From Lachnospiraceae bacterium (GTDB taxonomy: Bacteria > Bacillota > Clostridia > Lachnospirales > Lachnospiraceae), in contig VSNQ01000162.1 of NCBI GenBank assembly GCA_009774395.1, positions 1-8,578 on the forward strand: a stretch of 8,578 nt of DNA. The letters run 5' to 3'. The stretch's first letter is position 1, and the number at the start of each line of letters is the position of its first letter. The notes under the pieces are model-generated. The model ran no database searches, was not told the origin of the DNA, and saw only the letters and a list, made by a program, of their open reading frames with translations. This document shows positions 1 to 7,328 of this stretch, piece by piece. The position numbers and the translations under genes were made by a program.

Positions 1-180
1 GAATAATGTGTTAATATGATTTTGATACGCAATTTTATATATTTGTGCAAAAAGTATATAAAAATTGCTTGCTAATGTAGAATACGTCCCGCATAATAAG
101 TAAGAAATTGAATTCTTGAATTTATTTATGCAGTGGCGTATTGTTTGTTTTACTTAAAAAAGTACATAAAAATGGTTTGC
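1..180. other. AT-rich upstream region, nothing assigned
   Basis: This stretch lies upstream of the giant surface protein gene and is very AT-rich. I find no open frame with a ribosome binding site on either strand and no RNA gene. Sequences resembling -10 boxes occur (for example TATGAT at 15-20), but none has a convincing -35 box at the right distance, so I do not call a promoter. Transcription of the downstream gene may start here. Confidence 0.5.
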
Positions 181-228
181 ATTACAGTAAATTCCCATAA
201 GTAAGTTGGGAATCTGTAATTGTTTTTT
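181..228 (+). terminator. Terminator-like hairpin upstream of the surface protein gene
   Basis: The arms ATTACAG (181-187) and CTGTAAT (214-220) pair perfectly. So do ATTCCCA (191-197) and TGGGAAT (207-213). The two helices are separated by a 3-nt bulge on the left side, and the loop is 9 nt. A run of six T follows at 223-228. This has the form of an intrinsic terminator. It either ends an upstream gene outside the window or sits in the 5' leader of the surface protein gene, 74 bases before its ATG, where it could act as an attenuator. The inner stem is AT-rich, so its strength is uncertain. Confidence 0.55.
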
Positions 229-287
229 GAGATAGGAGGGATAGAGAAAGGTTAATCTTTTAATACAAAAATAAATTTTCAAGAAAT

Positions 288-294
288 AGAGGGA
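288..294 (+). promoter_or_regulatory. Ribosome binding site for the surface protein
   Basis: AGAGGGA lies 8 bases before the ATG at 303, good spacing for a Firmicute start. A stronger-looking AGGAGGG at 234-240 has no start codon at a usable distance, so it does not change the start choice. Confidence 0.7.
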
Positions 295-302
295 CTTTTA
301 AT

Positions 303-3300
303 ATGAAGAAAAAATTATTATGTATGCTGTTATCGGCAGCAATGGTGTTTAACACAGGGAATCTTTCTGCGTTGACTTTGGTTTATGCTGAAGAAGCAGA
401 AACGTCCGTTGCGGAAAACTCTGCAAGTTCAGAGAGTACAACTGTGCAAACAGAAGAAACAGCAGAGAATGCTGCATCGCAGGAAAGTGAGAAATTAGCT
501 ACAACTGAAAGTAAAGAATCTGATACAAATGTTGATAGCAGTACCAAAGATGGAACACAAACAGAAGAGAGTGAAATAGAAAATGATACTGCAGAAACAG
601 AAAAAACTTCGACGGAGGAATCTTCCATAATAGAAACTTCGACGGAAGAACCTTCTAGTAAACAAGAATCCAATGAAGAAATTACAACAAAAGAAAGTGC
701 AATTCAAGATACTACAATAACCGAAACAGAGGAAATCACAGAAACCGAAACAGAAGATATTACCAGCAGTGAAGATCAGAATATAGAGAATGCGCCGGAT
801 ACAGAACGGACGACAAAATTAGAGGCAGCTTATCATTCAATGGACGAAATTAAAGCGTTTTTAGACCAGCAAAAGGCTGAAAAAGCAGATAAGGTAACTT
901 TTGCGCAAGATCCTAGCGTTACTGCACCTTATAGAGCAGGCGTTCTTTCGGATGCTGCTTTAGAGTCTGCGGCGGCAATGATCAATCAAATTCGTTTTAT
1001 TGCAGGTCTGCCTTATGAAGTGACTTTTGACAAAGAGTATAGTCAGTACAGCCAAGCAGCGGCTCTTGTCAATTATATTAATGGAGAATTAAGTAATAAA
1101 CCTTCTCAGCCAGGCGGAATTTCAGAGGAACTATATAAACAAGGACAGGAAGGTGCTTCAAATTCTAATCTTGCATATCATGAGAGTGATGCGAAGCCAT
1201 TAAATGAAACCATTGTTGATTCTTGGATGGCAGGTGACGATAGCAATAATCTATCTAGTCTGGAATCTCGTAGATGGATATTAAATCCTTCCATGGGAAA
1301 GGTTGGTTTCGGTGCAGTAAAAGGCAGTAAGGGTACATACAGCGCAATGTATGCAACGGATTGTTCTGGAAACAACGAAACAATATTTGGTGTTGCATGG
1401 CCGGCGCAGAATACACCGATAGAGTATTTTGATGCTGCGTATCCTTGGTCTGTTTCTACGGGAGAGCAGTTGGAAGCGAAAGATATTCAAGTGACATTAA
1501 CAAGAAAATCAGACGGAAAAGAATGGATTTTTGCGAAGGAATCTGCGGATGGAGTATTTTATGTGGATAATGACAGTTACGGACAGAAAGGCTGCATTAT
1601 TTTCCAGCCCAATATGCAGGATATAACAGAATTTGTAGATGGGGATGCTTTTCAGGTAGAAATTACAAACAATAAGGAAATGTATCTTAGCTATAATGTT
1701 ACATTCTTTTCTTTGACAGAAAAGGAAGAAAAACTTACGATACCAAAAGCAAGTATCGCTTCTGGGGAAGTGGTTGCCAAAGAATCGAAATTGGTGCTGA
1801 CAAGTGAGGAGGAGGCAGCAGTTTATTATACGGTTGATGGTTCAGAGCCTACTTTAGACAGTACATTGTATACAGAACCGATTTCGATTGAAGCAGATAT
1901 CACTGTGAAAGCATTTGCTGCAAAAGAAGGATATGAAAACAGTGAAATTGTTACGTTTACATATACTGTTGAAGAAGATGTACCTGTGCGATATACGATT
2001 ACCTTTGAGTCTAACGGTGGAACAATTGTACCAGCGCAGTCAATACAGGAAAATGAAAAAATGGAACAGCCTGAAACTCCTGTCAAAGAAGGCTATTTAT
2101 TAGATGGCTGGTTCAAAGAAGCAGAATGCGAAACGATATGGGATTTTGAAAAGGATACTGTAACAGCGGATATCACACTCTATGCAAAATGGACAGAAGA
2201 TCCTACCGCAGCAGTATATACTGTAAGTTTTGAACTGCAAGAACATGGAACACCCATCGAATCCTTGACTGTAAAAACTGGTGAACTTTTGACAGCACCA
2301 GAAGCACCAACGGCTGAAGGATATCAATTTGAAGGGTGGTTTAAAGAGCCCGAATGCACCAATGCGTGGGATTTTGCAGCAGATACAATATTATCCGACA
2401 CCATTTTATATGCAAAGTGGACAGAAGAAGTTGAAACAGAAACCCAAACCATCGACGTAGCCAATACTTATCTCATTACTTTTGATTTGCAGGGAATCGG
2501 CACACAAATCGATCCTATCACAGTAAATAACGGTGATACCTTTGCAGCACCAGAGGTTCCAACCGCAGAAGGATATACCTTTGCAGAATGGTATCGGGAA
2601 GCAGATTGTATCAATACATGGGATTTTAAAACAGATATTGTCACAGAAGATTTGGTGTTGTATGCGAAGTGGCTTCCGTCGGAGGATGCGGAAATCAGCA
2701 AGGGTGCTTCACAAGGAGCAAGAGAAGAAGATACGCGTATCGATATAGGTGCTGAATCGGCACAGCTTAAGACAAATAAAATCAAACCAAGACGGTATAA
2801 TGGTACACCCTATGAACCTAAGATAACTGTTTCGATACTCAAGGGAAAGAAACGAGTTACACTCAAAGAAGACAGGGACTATGAACTCAAATACCAAAAT
2901 AATGTAAACGCTGGAGAGAAAGCTGCTGCAATTATTACAGGAATCGGAGAATATAAGGGACGTAAAACAATATATTTTACAATAAATCCGCCTATCAATT
3001 TGGAAGAGGCAGGTACTAAAATTGGTGATATCAAACCAAAGCGTTATAATGGTACGCCCTATACACCCAATGTAACCGTTTCTGTACTCGATGGAAAGAA
3101 ACGAGTGAAACTTAAAAAAGACGAGGACTATACACTTACATATAAAGATAATGGTAATCCTGGTGAAGAAGACAAGAAAGCTACTGTAACAATTACAGGA
3201 AAGGGCGAGTATACGGGAAAGGTAGAAGCAAACTTTATAGTACAGCCGCAAATAGATTTAACTGCTGCTATAACAGAAACCAAAGTTAAAGATATCAAAT

Positions 3301-5720
3301 CAAAAGTTTATAGTGGTAAAGTATATGAACCCAATGTAAGTATTTCCGCATTCAACGGAAAGAAGCGTGTTACACTCAAAAAAGATAGAGATTATACCCT
3401 TAAGTATGAAAATAACATAAATGCCAGTAAAGATGATGTAAAAGCTTCTGTAACAATTACGGGAAAAGGGGAATATACAGGAAGTGTAAAGACCACCTTT
3501 ACAATTACTCCTAAAAGCGTCAAGAAATTAAAGATTTACACAGGAAGCAAGCTTACAAATGACAAATCGGCACCAATTGTTATATATGATGGAACCACCC
3601 TGTTAAATAGTGGTTGGTTTAACGCGGAATATATTGATCTAGAGAATCCGAAGAAAACGAAGGTTACTATCACCCCAAAGGCAACCACTACAAACTATAC
3701 GGATTCTGTCACTGTAAAGCTCACGGTATATGATGTCGAGAAACAATACTATATTAATTCAGGTAAATTGGAGTTTACCGGAGATACTTTATATACCGGA
3801 AAAGCTATTACACGGAATGTTAAACTTACAATAGGTGATACGGAACTAAGGAATAATAAAGACTACAAAGTACAGTATCAGAATAATATAAATGCCGGAA
3901 CAGCGGTAATGACTATCACGGGGAATGGCAAGTACAAAGGCAAAATTGTAAGGACGTTTAACATTGGTAAGGTAGATGTCAATAAATATAAAGTCGTAGA
4001 AGGTATCCCGCAGCATGTGACCATAGCAGATATCTCACCCAAAACTTTTAATGGAAAGGCGCAAGAACCTGCTGTAACAATAAAAACAATAAAAAACAAA
4101 AAACTGGCTTTAAACAAAGACTATATCGTTGCTTACGCAAATAATTTCCATTCTGGAAAGGCGTCCGTTACAATCAAGGGAATCGGAAATAATTGTAATG
4201 GAAGTACTACTATAAAATTTGAGATTGAACCACAGGAGATCAAAAAAGTTTCTGTTAAAGTAACAAAAGCAACCGAAGAAGAGCCGAGTAAAGTTGTATT
4301 GACTTATAACAAAAAAGAACTGAAAGAATTCGCAGATTACGCAATTACAAATTACAGTGAACTGGCAAACAAAAAGGTTTCTGTTACAATACAGGGGGTC
4401 GGAGATTTTAAGGGAGAAGTGACAAAAACTTTAAATACAGAAGTTCCAGAAGAAGATGAAGATGTGAATGGCTCCTCCCCTGCGATATCCACAAATATCA
4501 ATGGCCACAACTATAGTGATTTTGAAGGCTCACACATAAACTCATACTTGTACCAGAATGATGATAATACCCTTGTGCGTGTAGAGTGCATCGGCAATAA
4601 TAATGTCTGTGTAGAATCCTATACATCCGATTATAAGTTTATCTCGCAAAAAATAATAAAGATGGAGTTGTCAAAATTTGGTGGTTTCTATGCAGGAAAA
4701 GATTATTATTTCCTTGCATTTGGAGAGAGGAATCCTAATAAAGATGATACGCAGGAAATTCTGCGCGTGGTAAAATATGATAAGAACTGGAACCGCATTG
4801 ATGAAACCCGTTTATTTGGTGCAAATACTTTAGATCCATTCAAGAACGGAAGCCTTCGCATGACAGCATGTGAGGATATATTGTATATTCGCACATGTCA
4901 TCAAATGTATAATACACATCAGGCGAATATTTCCTTAACGATACAAATTTCCACAATGGAAATCCAGCAGCAGATTACGGGTGTGTCTAATCTTAGCTAT
5001 ACCGGATATGTAAGCCACTCCTTTAATCAATATGTTTTAGTTGATGATGACAACACGCTGCTGACCGTTGATCAGGGAGATGCTTACCCACGTTCTGTTG
5101 TCCTGGTAAAATACAACAAAAAAGCCCCTGATGCAAATGCGTTTGGCGGTAATCGGTATGTTCATGTACTGCCAATGGGCGGATCTGGTGCATTCACAGG
5201 CGTATCGGTAGGAGCTTTTGAGGTTTCTGATACTGCTTATCTGGTTGCTGGAAACTCGGTAGACCAGAAGGCAAATCCATACTCTACAGGAACAATACGA
5301 AATATTTTCGTAACCAGTACGCAAAAGGATAATTTCTCAGCAGATGGTACCACAGAACATTGGATTACCAATCATAAATACATTGAATATACAGATGCTA
5401 AGGGCAATCCTCAGAAGGTGGCAGAAGCTGTAGTCACCACACCGCATCTGGTCAAATTAAATGGTAACGAGTTCATGCTGCTCTGGACAGAAACAGTTTC
5501 CGTTATAGAGGAAAATAAGCCAGTCAAATCAATTGTCCAGAAGAGTATACTACTCAACGGAAACGGTGAGCCCATCTCTGGCATATACAGCTTCGATAAA
5601 CCTCTGTCAGACTGCAAGCCACTTGTCGTAAACGGAAATGTGACTTGGTACTATACCAACAAAAGCGAACCAGTATTTTGTACTTTAAATCCAGACGATG
5701 TTAGAAAACAGCCGAAATAA
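303..5720 (+). CDS. Giant secreted multidomain surface protein (CAP domain, InlB-type and Ig-like repeats)
   Basis: This 1805-residue protein starts with a signal peptide: KKK, then a hydrophobic core, with likely cleavage after VYA at residue 29. Residues 30-170 are a Ser/Thr/Glu-rich stalk. About 215-372 is a CAP/SCP-like domain (MINQIR..AGLP at 226, RRWILNP, FGVAWPAQ), followed to about 475 by the beta domain that usually accompanies it (VTLTRKSDGKEW). Residues 480-560 resemble the chitobiase/beta-hexosaminidase C-terminal module (VYYTVDGSEPT). Three InlB B-type repeats span 564-790, each ending YAKW. Seven Ig-like repeats span about 824-1381. The last 410 residues are a domain seen, as I recall, in other Clostridia surface proteins (VVKYDKNWNR, GYVSHSFNQ, DQGDAYPRSVVL); its function is unknown to me and it may be beta-rich. 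The protein ends in DDVRKQPK with no LPXTG, no C-terminal membrane segment and no recognisable wall-binding repeats. It is probably exported, with a role in adhesion or glycan or matrix contact; the role is inference. The gene stands alone between two terminator-like hairpins. Confidence 0.9.
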   Translation: MKKKLLCMLLSAAMVFNTGNLSALTLVYAEEAETSVAENSASSESTTVQTEETAENAASQESEKLATTESKESDTNVDSSTKDGTQTEESEIENDTAETEKTSTEESSIIETSTEEPSSKQESNEEITTKESAIQDTTITETEEITETETEDITSSEDQNIENAPDTERTTKLEAAYHSMDEIKAFLDQQKAEKADKVTFAQDPSVTAPYRAGVLSDAALESAAAMINQIRFIAGLPYEVTFDKEYSQYSQAAALVNYINGELSNKPSQPGGISEELYKQGQEGASNSNLAYHESDAKPLNETIVDSWMAGDDSNNLSSLESRRWILNPSMGKVGFGAVKGSKGTYSAMYATDCSGNNETIFGVAWPAQNTPIEYFDAAYPWSVSTGEQLEAKDIQVTLTRKSDGKEWIFAKESADGVFYVDNDSYGQKGCIIFQPNMQDITEFVDGDAFQVEITNNKEMYLSYNVTFFSLTEKEEKLTIPKASIASGEVVAKESKLVLTSEEEAAVYYTVDGSEPTLDSTLYTEPISIEADITVKAFAAKEGYENSEIVTFTYTVEEDVPVRYTITFESNGGTIVPAQSIQENEKMEQPETPVKEGYLLDGWFKEAECETIWDFEKDTVTADITLYAKWTEDPTAAVYTVSFELQEHGTPIESLTVKTGELLTAPEAPTAEGYQFEGWFKEPECTNAWDFAADTILSDTILYAKWTEEVETETQTIDVANTYLITFDLQGIGTQIDPITVNNGDTFAAPEVPTAEGYTFAEWYREADCINTWDFKTDIVTEDLVLYAKWLPSEDAEISKGASQGAREEDTRIDIGAESAQLKTNKIKPRRYNGTPYEPKITVSILKGKKRVTLKEDRDYELKYQNNVNAGEKAAAIITGIGEYKGRKTIYFTINPPINLEEAGTKIGDIKPKRYNGTPYTPNVTVSVLDGKKRVKLKKDEDYTLTYKDNGNPGEEDKKATVTITGKGEYTGKVEANFIVQPQIDLTAAITETKVKDIKSKVYSGKVYEPNVSISAFNGKKRVTLKKDRDYTLKYENNINASKDDVKASVTITGKGEYTGSVKTTFTITPKSVKKLKIYTGSKLTNDKSAPIVIYDGTTLLNSGWFNAEYIDLENPKKTKVTITPKATTTNYTDSVTVKLTVYDVEKQYYINSGKLEFTGDTLYTGKAITRNVKLTIGDTELRNNKDYKVQYQNNINAGTAVMTITGNGKYKGKIVRTFNIGKVDVNKYKVVEGIPQHVTIADISPKTFNGKAQEPAVTIKTIKNKKLALNKDYIVAYANNFHSGKASVTIKGIGNNCNGSTTIKFEIEPQEIKKVSVKVTKATEEEPSKVVLTYNKKELKEFADYAITNYSELANKKVSVTIQGVGDFKGEVTKTLNTEVPEEDEDVNGSSPAISTNINGHNYSDFEGSHINSYLYQNDDNTLVRVECIGNNNVCVESYTSDYKFISQKIIKMELSKFGGFYAGKDYYFLAFGERNPNKDDTQEILRVVKYDKNWNRIDETRLFGANTLDPFKNGSLRMTACEDILYIRTCHQMYNTHQANISLTIQISTMEIQQQITGVSNLSYTGYVSHSFNQYVLVDDDNTLLTVDQGDAYPRSVVLVKYNKKAPDANAFGGNRYVHVLPMGGSGAFTGVSVGAFEVSDTAYLVAGNSVDQKANPYSTGTIRNIFVTSTQKDNFSADGTTEHWITNHKYIEYTDAKGNPQKVAEAVVTTPHLVKLNGNEFMLLWTETVSVIEENKPVKSIVQKSILLNGNGEPISGIYSFDKPLSDCKPLVVNGNVTWYYTNKSEPVFCTLNPDDVRKQPK
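390..812 (+). repeat. Low-complexity Ser/Thr/Glu-rich stalk region
   Basis: Residues 30-170 of the surface protein consist mostly of E, T and S with almost no hydrophobic or aromatic residues. This is typical of an extended spacer that lifts surface domains away from the cell. At DNA level there is a short direct repeat with a 30-base period: AACTTCGACGGA ends at 616 and again at 646, encoding ETSTEE-type units. Such tracts can change length by slippage or recombination. Confidence 0.7.
1992..2672 (+). repeat. Three InlB B-type (Listeria-Bacteroides) repeats
   Basis: Three tandem modules of about 67 residues occur at residues 564-630, 639-706 and 723-790. Each has the order Y-x-ITF/VSF, a central P-x-x-P-x-x-EGY, then GWF or EWY, an acidic residue plus Cys, WDF, and a closing LYAKW. 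This is the small beta-fold found in internalin B and many Firmicute and Bacteroides surface proteins. Short acidic linkers (TEE, TED) separate the units. They probably act as protein-contact or spacer modules. Confidence 0.85.
2772..4445 (+). repeat. Seven tandem Ig-like surface repeats
   Basis: Approximate units are residues 824-896, 897-982, 983-1070, 1071-1153, 1154-1224, 1225-1310 and 1311-1381. The shared pattern is Y-x-G-x-x-x-x-P near the start, then GKKRVxLKxDxDYxLxYxNN-x-NAG, then V-x-I-x-G-x-GEYxG and a closing F-x-I-x-P. Units 1-3 are the most alike, also at DNA level (TATAATGGTAC occurs in units 1 and 2, GGAAAGAA in all three). Unit 4 is the most divergent and lacks the DYxxxYxNN core. 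The units resemble the MBG/YDG-like beta-sandwich repeats of Clostridia surface proteins. They most likely form a rod. Confidence 0.75.
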
Positions 5721-5749
5721 TAAATTAATGTAACATATAAAACAAATAA

Positions 5750-5778
5750 CAGGGCAGCAGAAATGTTGCTCTGTTTTT
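5750..5778 (+). terminator. Intrinsic terminator after the surface protein gene
   Basis: CAGGGCAGC (5750-5758) pairs with GTTGCTCTG (5765-5773) over 9 positions, two of them G-T wobbles. The loop is 6 nt and five T follow (5774-5778). It lies 29 bases after the stop codon at 5718-5720, where the transcript of the surface protein should end. Confidence 0.75.
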
Positions 5779-6017
5779 GGATTTACGCCACTGTGCACGA
5801 TTTGCTTCGCCGAATCGTTGGAAGTGAACGATTTCTCGTGCCCGCAGGAATCGAATCGGTTCTGCAACGTCTGGATCTTTGACAAGGCGGAGGATATTGT
5901 CATATGTGGTGCGGGCTTTTTGCTCTGCTGCCTATGAAAAAAGACAACAAAAAAGAAATAAATCAATATCTCATCTTATATTTGAAACCAGAAAAGGAAA
6001 CGGGAAGAATTAACTCT
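5779..6017. other. Non-coding remnant segment between terminator and oriT-like region
   Basis: No complete gene is visible. One plus-strand frame is open from 5734 to a stop at 5935-5937 but has no ATG. Its last residues read FDKAEDIVICGAGFLL, which weakly recalls the FNxAD...GA end of lipoprotein signal peptidase; this is only a hint. The inverted segments AATCGTT (5813-5819) and AACGATT (5827-5833), within GCACGA (5795-5800) and TCGTGC (5836-5841), can fold as nested stems. Base composition from 5785 to 5930 is GC-richer than the surface protein gene, which fits imported DNA. From about 5938 the sequence becomes A-rich and featureless. Confidence 0.4.
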
Positions 6018-6127
6018 CCCTTGCTTGACAAGGGTGCACTTATATATTATATGAATGTAGTATGTGCGGTCTTGCAGATGGCGTTTTGTGCCTGCCAGCA
6101 CAAAAGAAAACGGCGGGAGTTACCCGC
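6018..6127 (-). other. Candidate origin of transfer (oriT) of a MOBQ-type element
   Basis: On the minus strand, 6029-6044 reads TATAAGTGCACCCTTG. As I remember it, the nic core of MOBQ-family plasmids is TAAGTGCGCCCT; this sequence differs by one base. An inverted repeat CCCTTG-CTTGA-CAAGGG (6018-6034, plus strand) overlaps it. Two more perfect hairpins follow on the plus strand: TTTTGTGC/GCACAAAA (6084-6105, 6-nt loop) and GCGGG/CCCGC (6113-6127, 5-nt loop). The segment lies directly upstream of a MobA/MobL relaxase remnant, the relaxase family that acts on such sites, and oriT is commonly next to its relaxase gene. This is inference from motif and position; the same bases also contain a promoter-like sequence. 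Confidence 0.45.
6025..6053 (+). promoter_or_regulatory. Promoter-like sequence upstream of the mob remnant
   Basis: TTGACA at 6025-6030 is a perfect -35 box. With 17 bases between, 6048-6053 reads TATATG, a four-of-six match to the -10 box. It points toward the MobA/MobL remnant and would have been its natural promoter. It overlaps the oriT-like inverted repeat, an arrangement often used so that the relaxase represses its own gene (known for mob systems in general; not shown here). Confidence 0.5.
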
Positions 6128-6130
6128 AGA

Positions 6131-6737
6131 AAGGAGCGCGGCGCGTGGGGAGCAAAGCAGAAAAAGGAGTACATTCTTGACAGGGACGGGAATAAAATCT
6201 ATGACCCGAAAAAGCGGCAGTATAAATGTAAATCCATTCCCACTACCGACTGGAACAAGCAGACCAAAGCGGAGGAATGGAGGGCGGCATGGGCGCAACT
6301 CTGTAATCAGGCGTTGGAGCAGAACGGACACGCCGAGCGCGTAGACCACCGCAGTTATAAGCGGCAAGGGATAGACCAAATACCCACCGTCCATTTAGGC
6401 GTTGCCGATTCCGCTATGGAGAAGCGCGGCATCCGCACCGAGCGCGGCGACCTCAACAGCGAAATTGAAGTGACTAACCAGAAGTTGCGGCAGTTAAAGG
6501 CACGTATCTCCAAACTGAAAAACTGGTTGAAAGAGGAACAGGAGAACACCGATCCGCCCACCCTTGCCGACTACATTCAAGGCATACTGTCCCGCAAGGT
6601 ACAGACGGGAAAAATGGTATCTTGCATTGAAAGAGGAAGTAAAAGAAGCAGAGAAAATCAGAAAAAGCGTTTACAGTATCTTGCGGCAGGAACAGCGGGA
6701 ACAACAGACCCAAAGAAAACAAGATATGGAGCGATAA
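6131..6737 (+). pseudogene. MobA/MobL-family relaxase, broken (N-terminus and middle lost)
   Basis: The plus-strand frame at 6131-6611 encodes the middle of a MobA/MobL relaxase: GAWGAKQKKEYILDRDGNK, TTDWNKQTKAEEWR, then DHRSYKRQGIDQIPTVHLG, and the coiled KLRQLKARISKLKNWLKEE segment ending ADYIQGILSRKVQTGK. The normal C-terminal tail is also present, but in another frame from about 6612: LALKEEVKEAEKIRKSVYSI, then LRQEQREQQ and DMER, stopping at 6735-6737. So the middle of the protein has been deleted and the reading frame shifted at about 6605-6615. The N-terminal part with the HxH metal-binding motif and catalytic residues is absent; homology starts abruptly near 6131, just after the oriT-like hairpins. 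The segment is visibly GC-richer than its flanks. In an intact element this protein nicks oriT and pilots the DNA strand into the recipient; this copy cannot do so. In the first frame translation continues to 6757 as unrelated residues. Confidence 0.85.
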
Positions 6738-6741
6738 CGGA

Positions 6742-6785
6742 CAAGGCGGCGGGATAGTCAATGCCTGTCACCACCGCCCTGTTTT
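6742..6785 (+). terminator. Possible terminator after the mob remnant
   Basis: CAAGGCGGCGG (6742-6752) pairs with CCACCGCCCTG (6771-6781) apart from two mismatches, and TTTT follows at 6782-6785. The loop of about 18 nt is long and the T-run is short, so this is a modest candidate. It lies just after the original mob stop codon. Confidence 0.45.
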
Positions 6786-6816
6786 AGACTTTTATGAGAG
6801 CGATAAACGGGAATTG

Positions 6817-7182
6817 TTATCTTTCTGTCCAAGAATCAAATCTTGTTGAAATTTGTGGGTCATATAAAGGACAGCCAAAATCAATTAAAATATCCATAAG
6901 AGCATTCATATCAGCTTCTTGCATACCATAGCAATCAAATCTTACGATTTGCGAAGTCGTAAAAATCTGAAATGCACCATGTCCTTCTTTTTCAAAATCC
7001 TTGCCTCCATCTTGAATCGTCCAGTCGGAAAAAGTAGTGGTCACTTTCTTCAAAATATCATCAATCGGAAGAATTTCTAATACTTCCATTACCTCTCCAT
7101 CACAACACGCTGTCTGATATACAGTTGCATGGTCATGTGCGGTATTTTTCTTGTACTTCCAGAAATTCAAATCCATACTCAT
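6817..7182 (-). CDS. Small uncharacterised acidic protein, possibly immunity-like
   Basis: From the ATG at 7182 this encodes 121 residues. I chose that start because AGGAGG (minus strand, 7191-7196) lies 8 bases before it. A GTG at 7185 is too close to be preferred, and an ATG at 7176 is farther away. The protein is soluble, without signal peptide or membrane segment. It contains MDLNFWKYK, VYQTACCDGE, LPIDDILKKVTTTFSDW, GHGAFQIFTTSQIVRFDCYG and a late CPLYDPQ. I recognise the general style of short acidic Clostridia proteins that accompany toxin or mobile loci, but cannot name a family. An immunity-protein role is speculation; no toxin partner is visible. It is the only complete gene among the mobile-element remnants and points against all of them. 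It has its own promoter at 7240-7268 and no operon partner. Confidence 0.75.
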   Translation of the reverse strand: MSMDLNFWKYKKNTAHDHATVYQTACCDGEVMEVLEILPIDDILKKVTTTFSDWTIQDGGKDFEKEGHGAFQIFTTSQIVRFDCYGMQEADMNALMDILIDFGCPLYDPQISTRFDSWTER

Positions 7183-7239
7183 CACACAATCCTCCTGTTA
7201 AAAAATTAAATTCTGGTTTGGCGGTTTGTACTGAGAAAA

Positions 7240-7268
7240 ATTATACCATACTCAATTACGAAAAGCAA
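7240..7268 (-). promoter_or_regulatory. Promoter of the small minus-strand gene
   Basis: On the minus strand a perfect TATAAT (7245 down to 7240) is preceded directly by TGG, giving an extended -10 (TGnTATAAT). TTGCTT at 7268-7263 sits 17 bases upstream as a weak -35 box; an extended -10 can compensate for this. Transcription would begin near 7233, about 50 bases before the ATG at 7182. Confidence 0.65.
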
Positions 7269-7328
7269 TCTGCATTTTGCCCCGTTCCGACTATCCAGAC
7301 CGTCAAGGAACGAGTAGTATTTTTTCGC

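Noticed and set aside
2709..3251. Minus-strand open frame of 180 residues inside the Ig-like repeats
   Set aside because: It is rich in Cys, Phe, Ile and Tyr as expected for the reverse reading of the repeats, has no ribosome binding site, and lies opposite a well-supported gene.
2772..4445. Repeats as a possible CRISPR array
   Set aside because: Units are about 70-90 codons long, divergent and in frame within one protein; there are no short identical repeats with unique spacers.
5779..5937. Signal peptidase II (lspA) gene end
   Set aside because: Only a short stretch resembles the family, one key Asp would be Glu, and no start or upstream conserved motif is present, so I do not name the gene.
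5685..5966. Minus-strand open frame of 93 residues after the surface gene
   Set aside because: It spans the terminator and the surface gene's stop, has no ribosome binding site and shows no recognisable motif.
5904..6344. Open frame of 146 residues on the plus strand
   Set aside because: It has no ribosome binding site, overlaps the oriT-like region and the relaxase remnant in another frame, and its residues past 6130 are an out-of-frame reading of the MobA/MobL sequence.
7125..7328. Upstream extension of the transposase fragment to an ATG at 7125
   Set aside because: The residues do not look like the family, no ribosome binding site is seen, and the stretch overlaps the start and promoter of the minus-strand gene.
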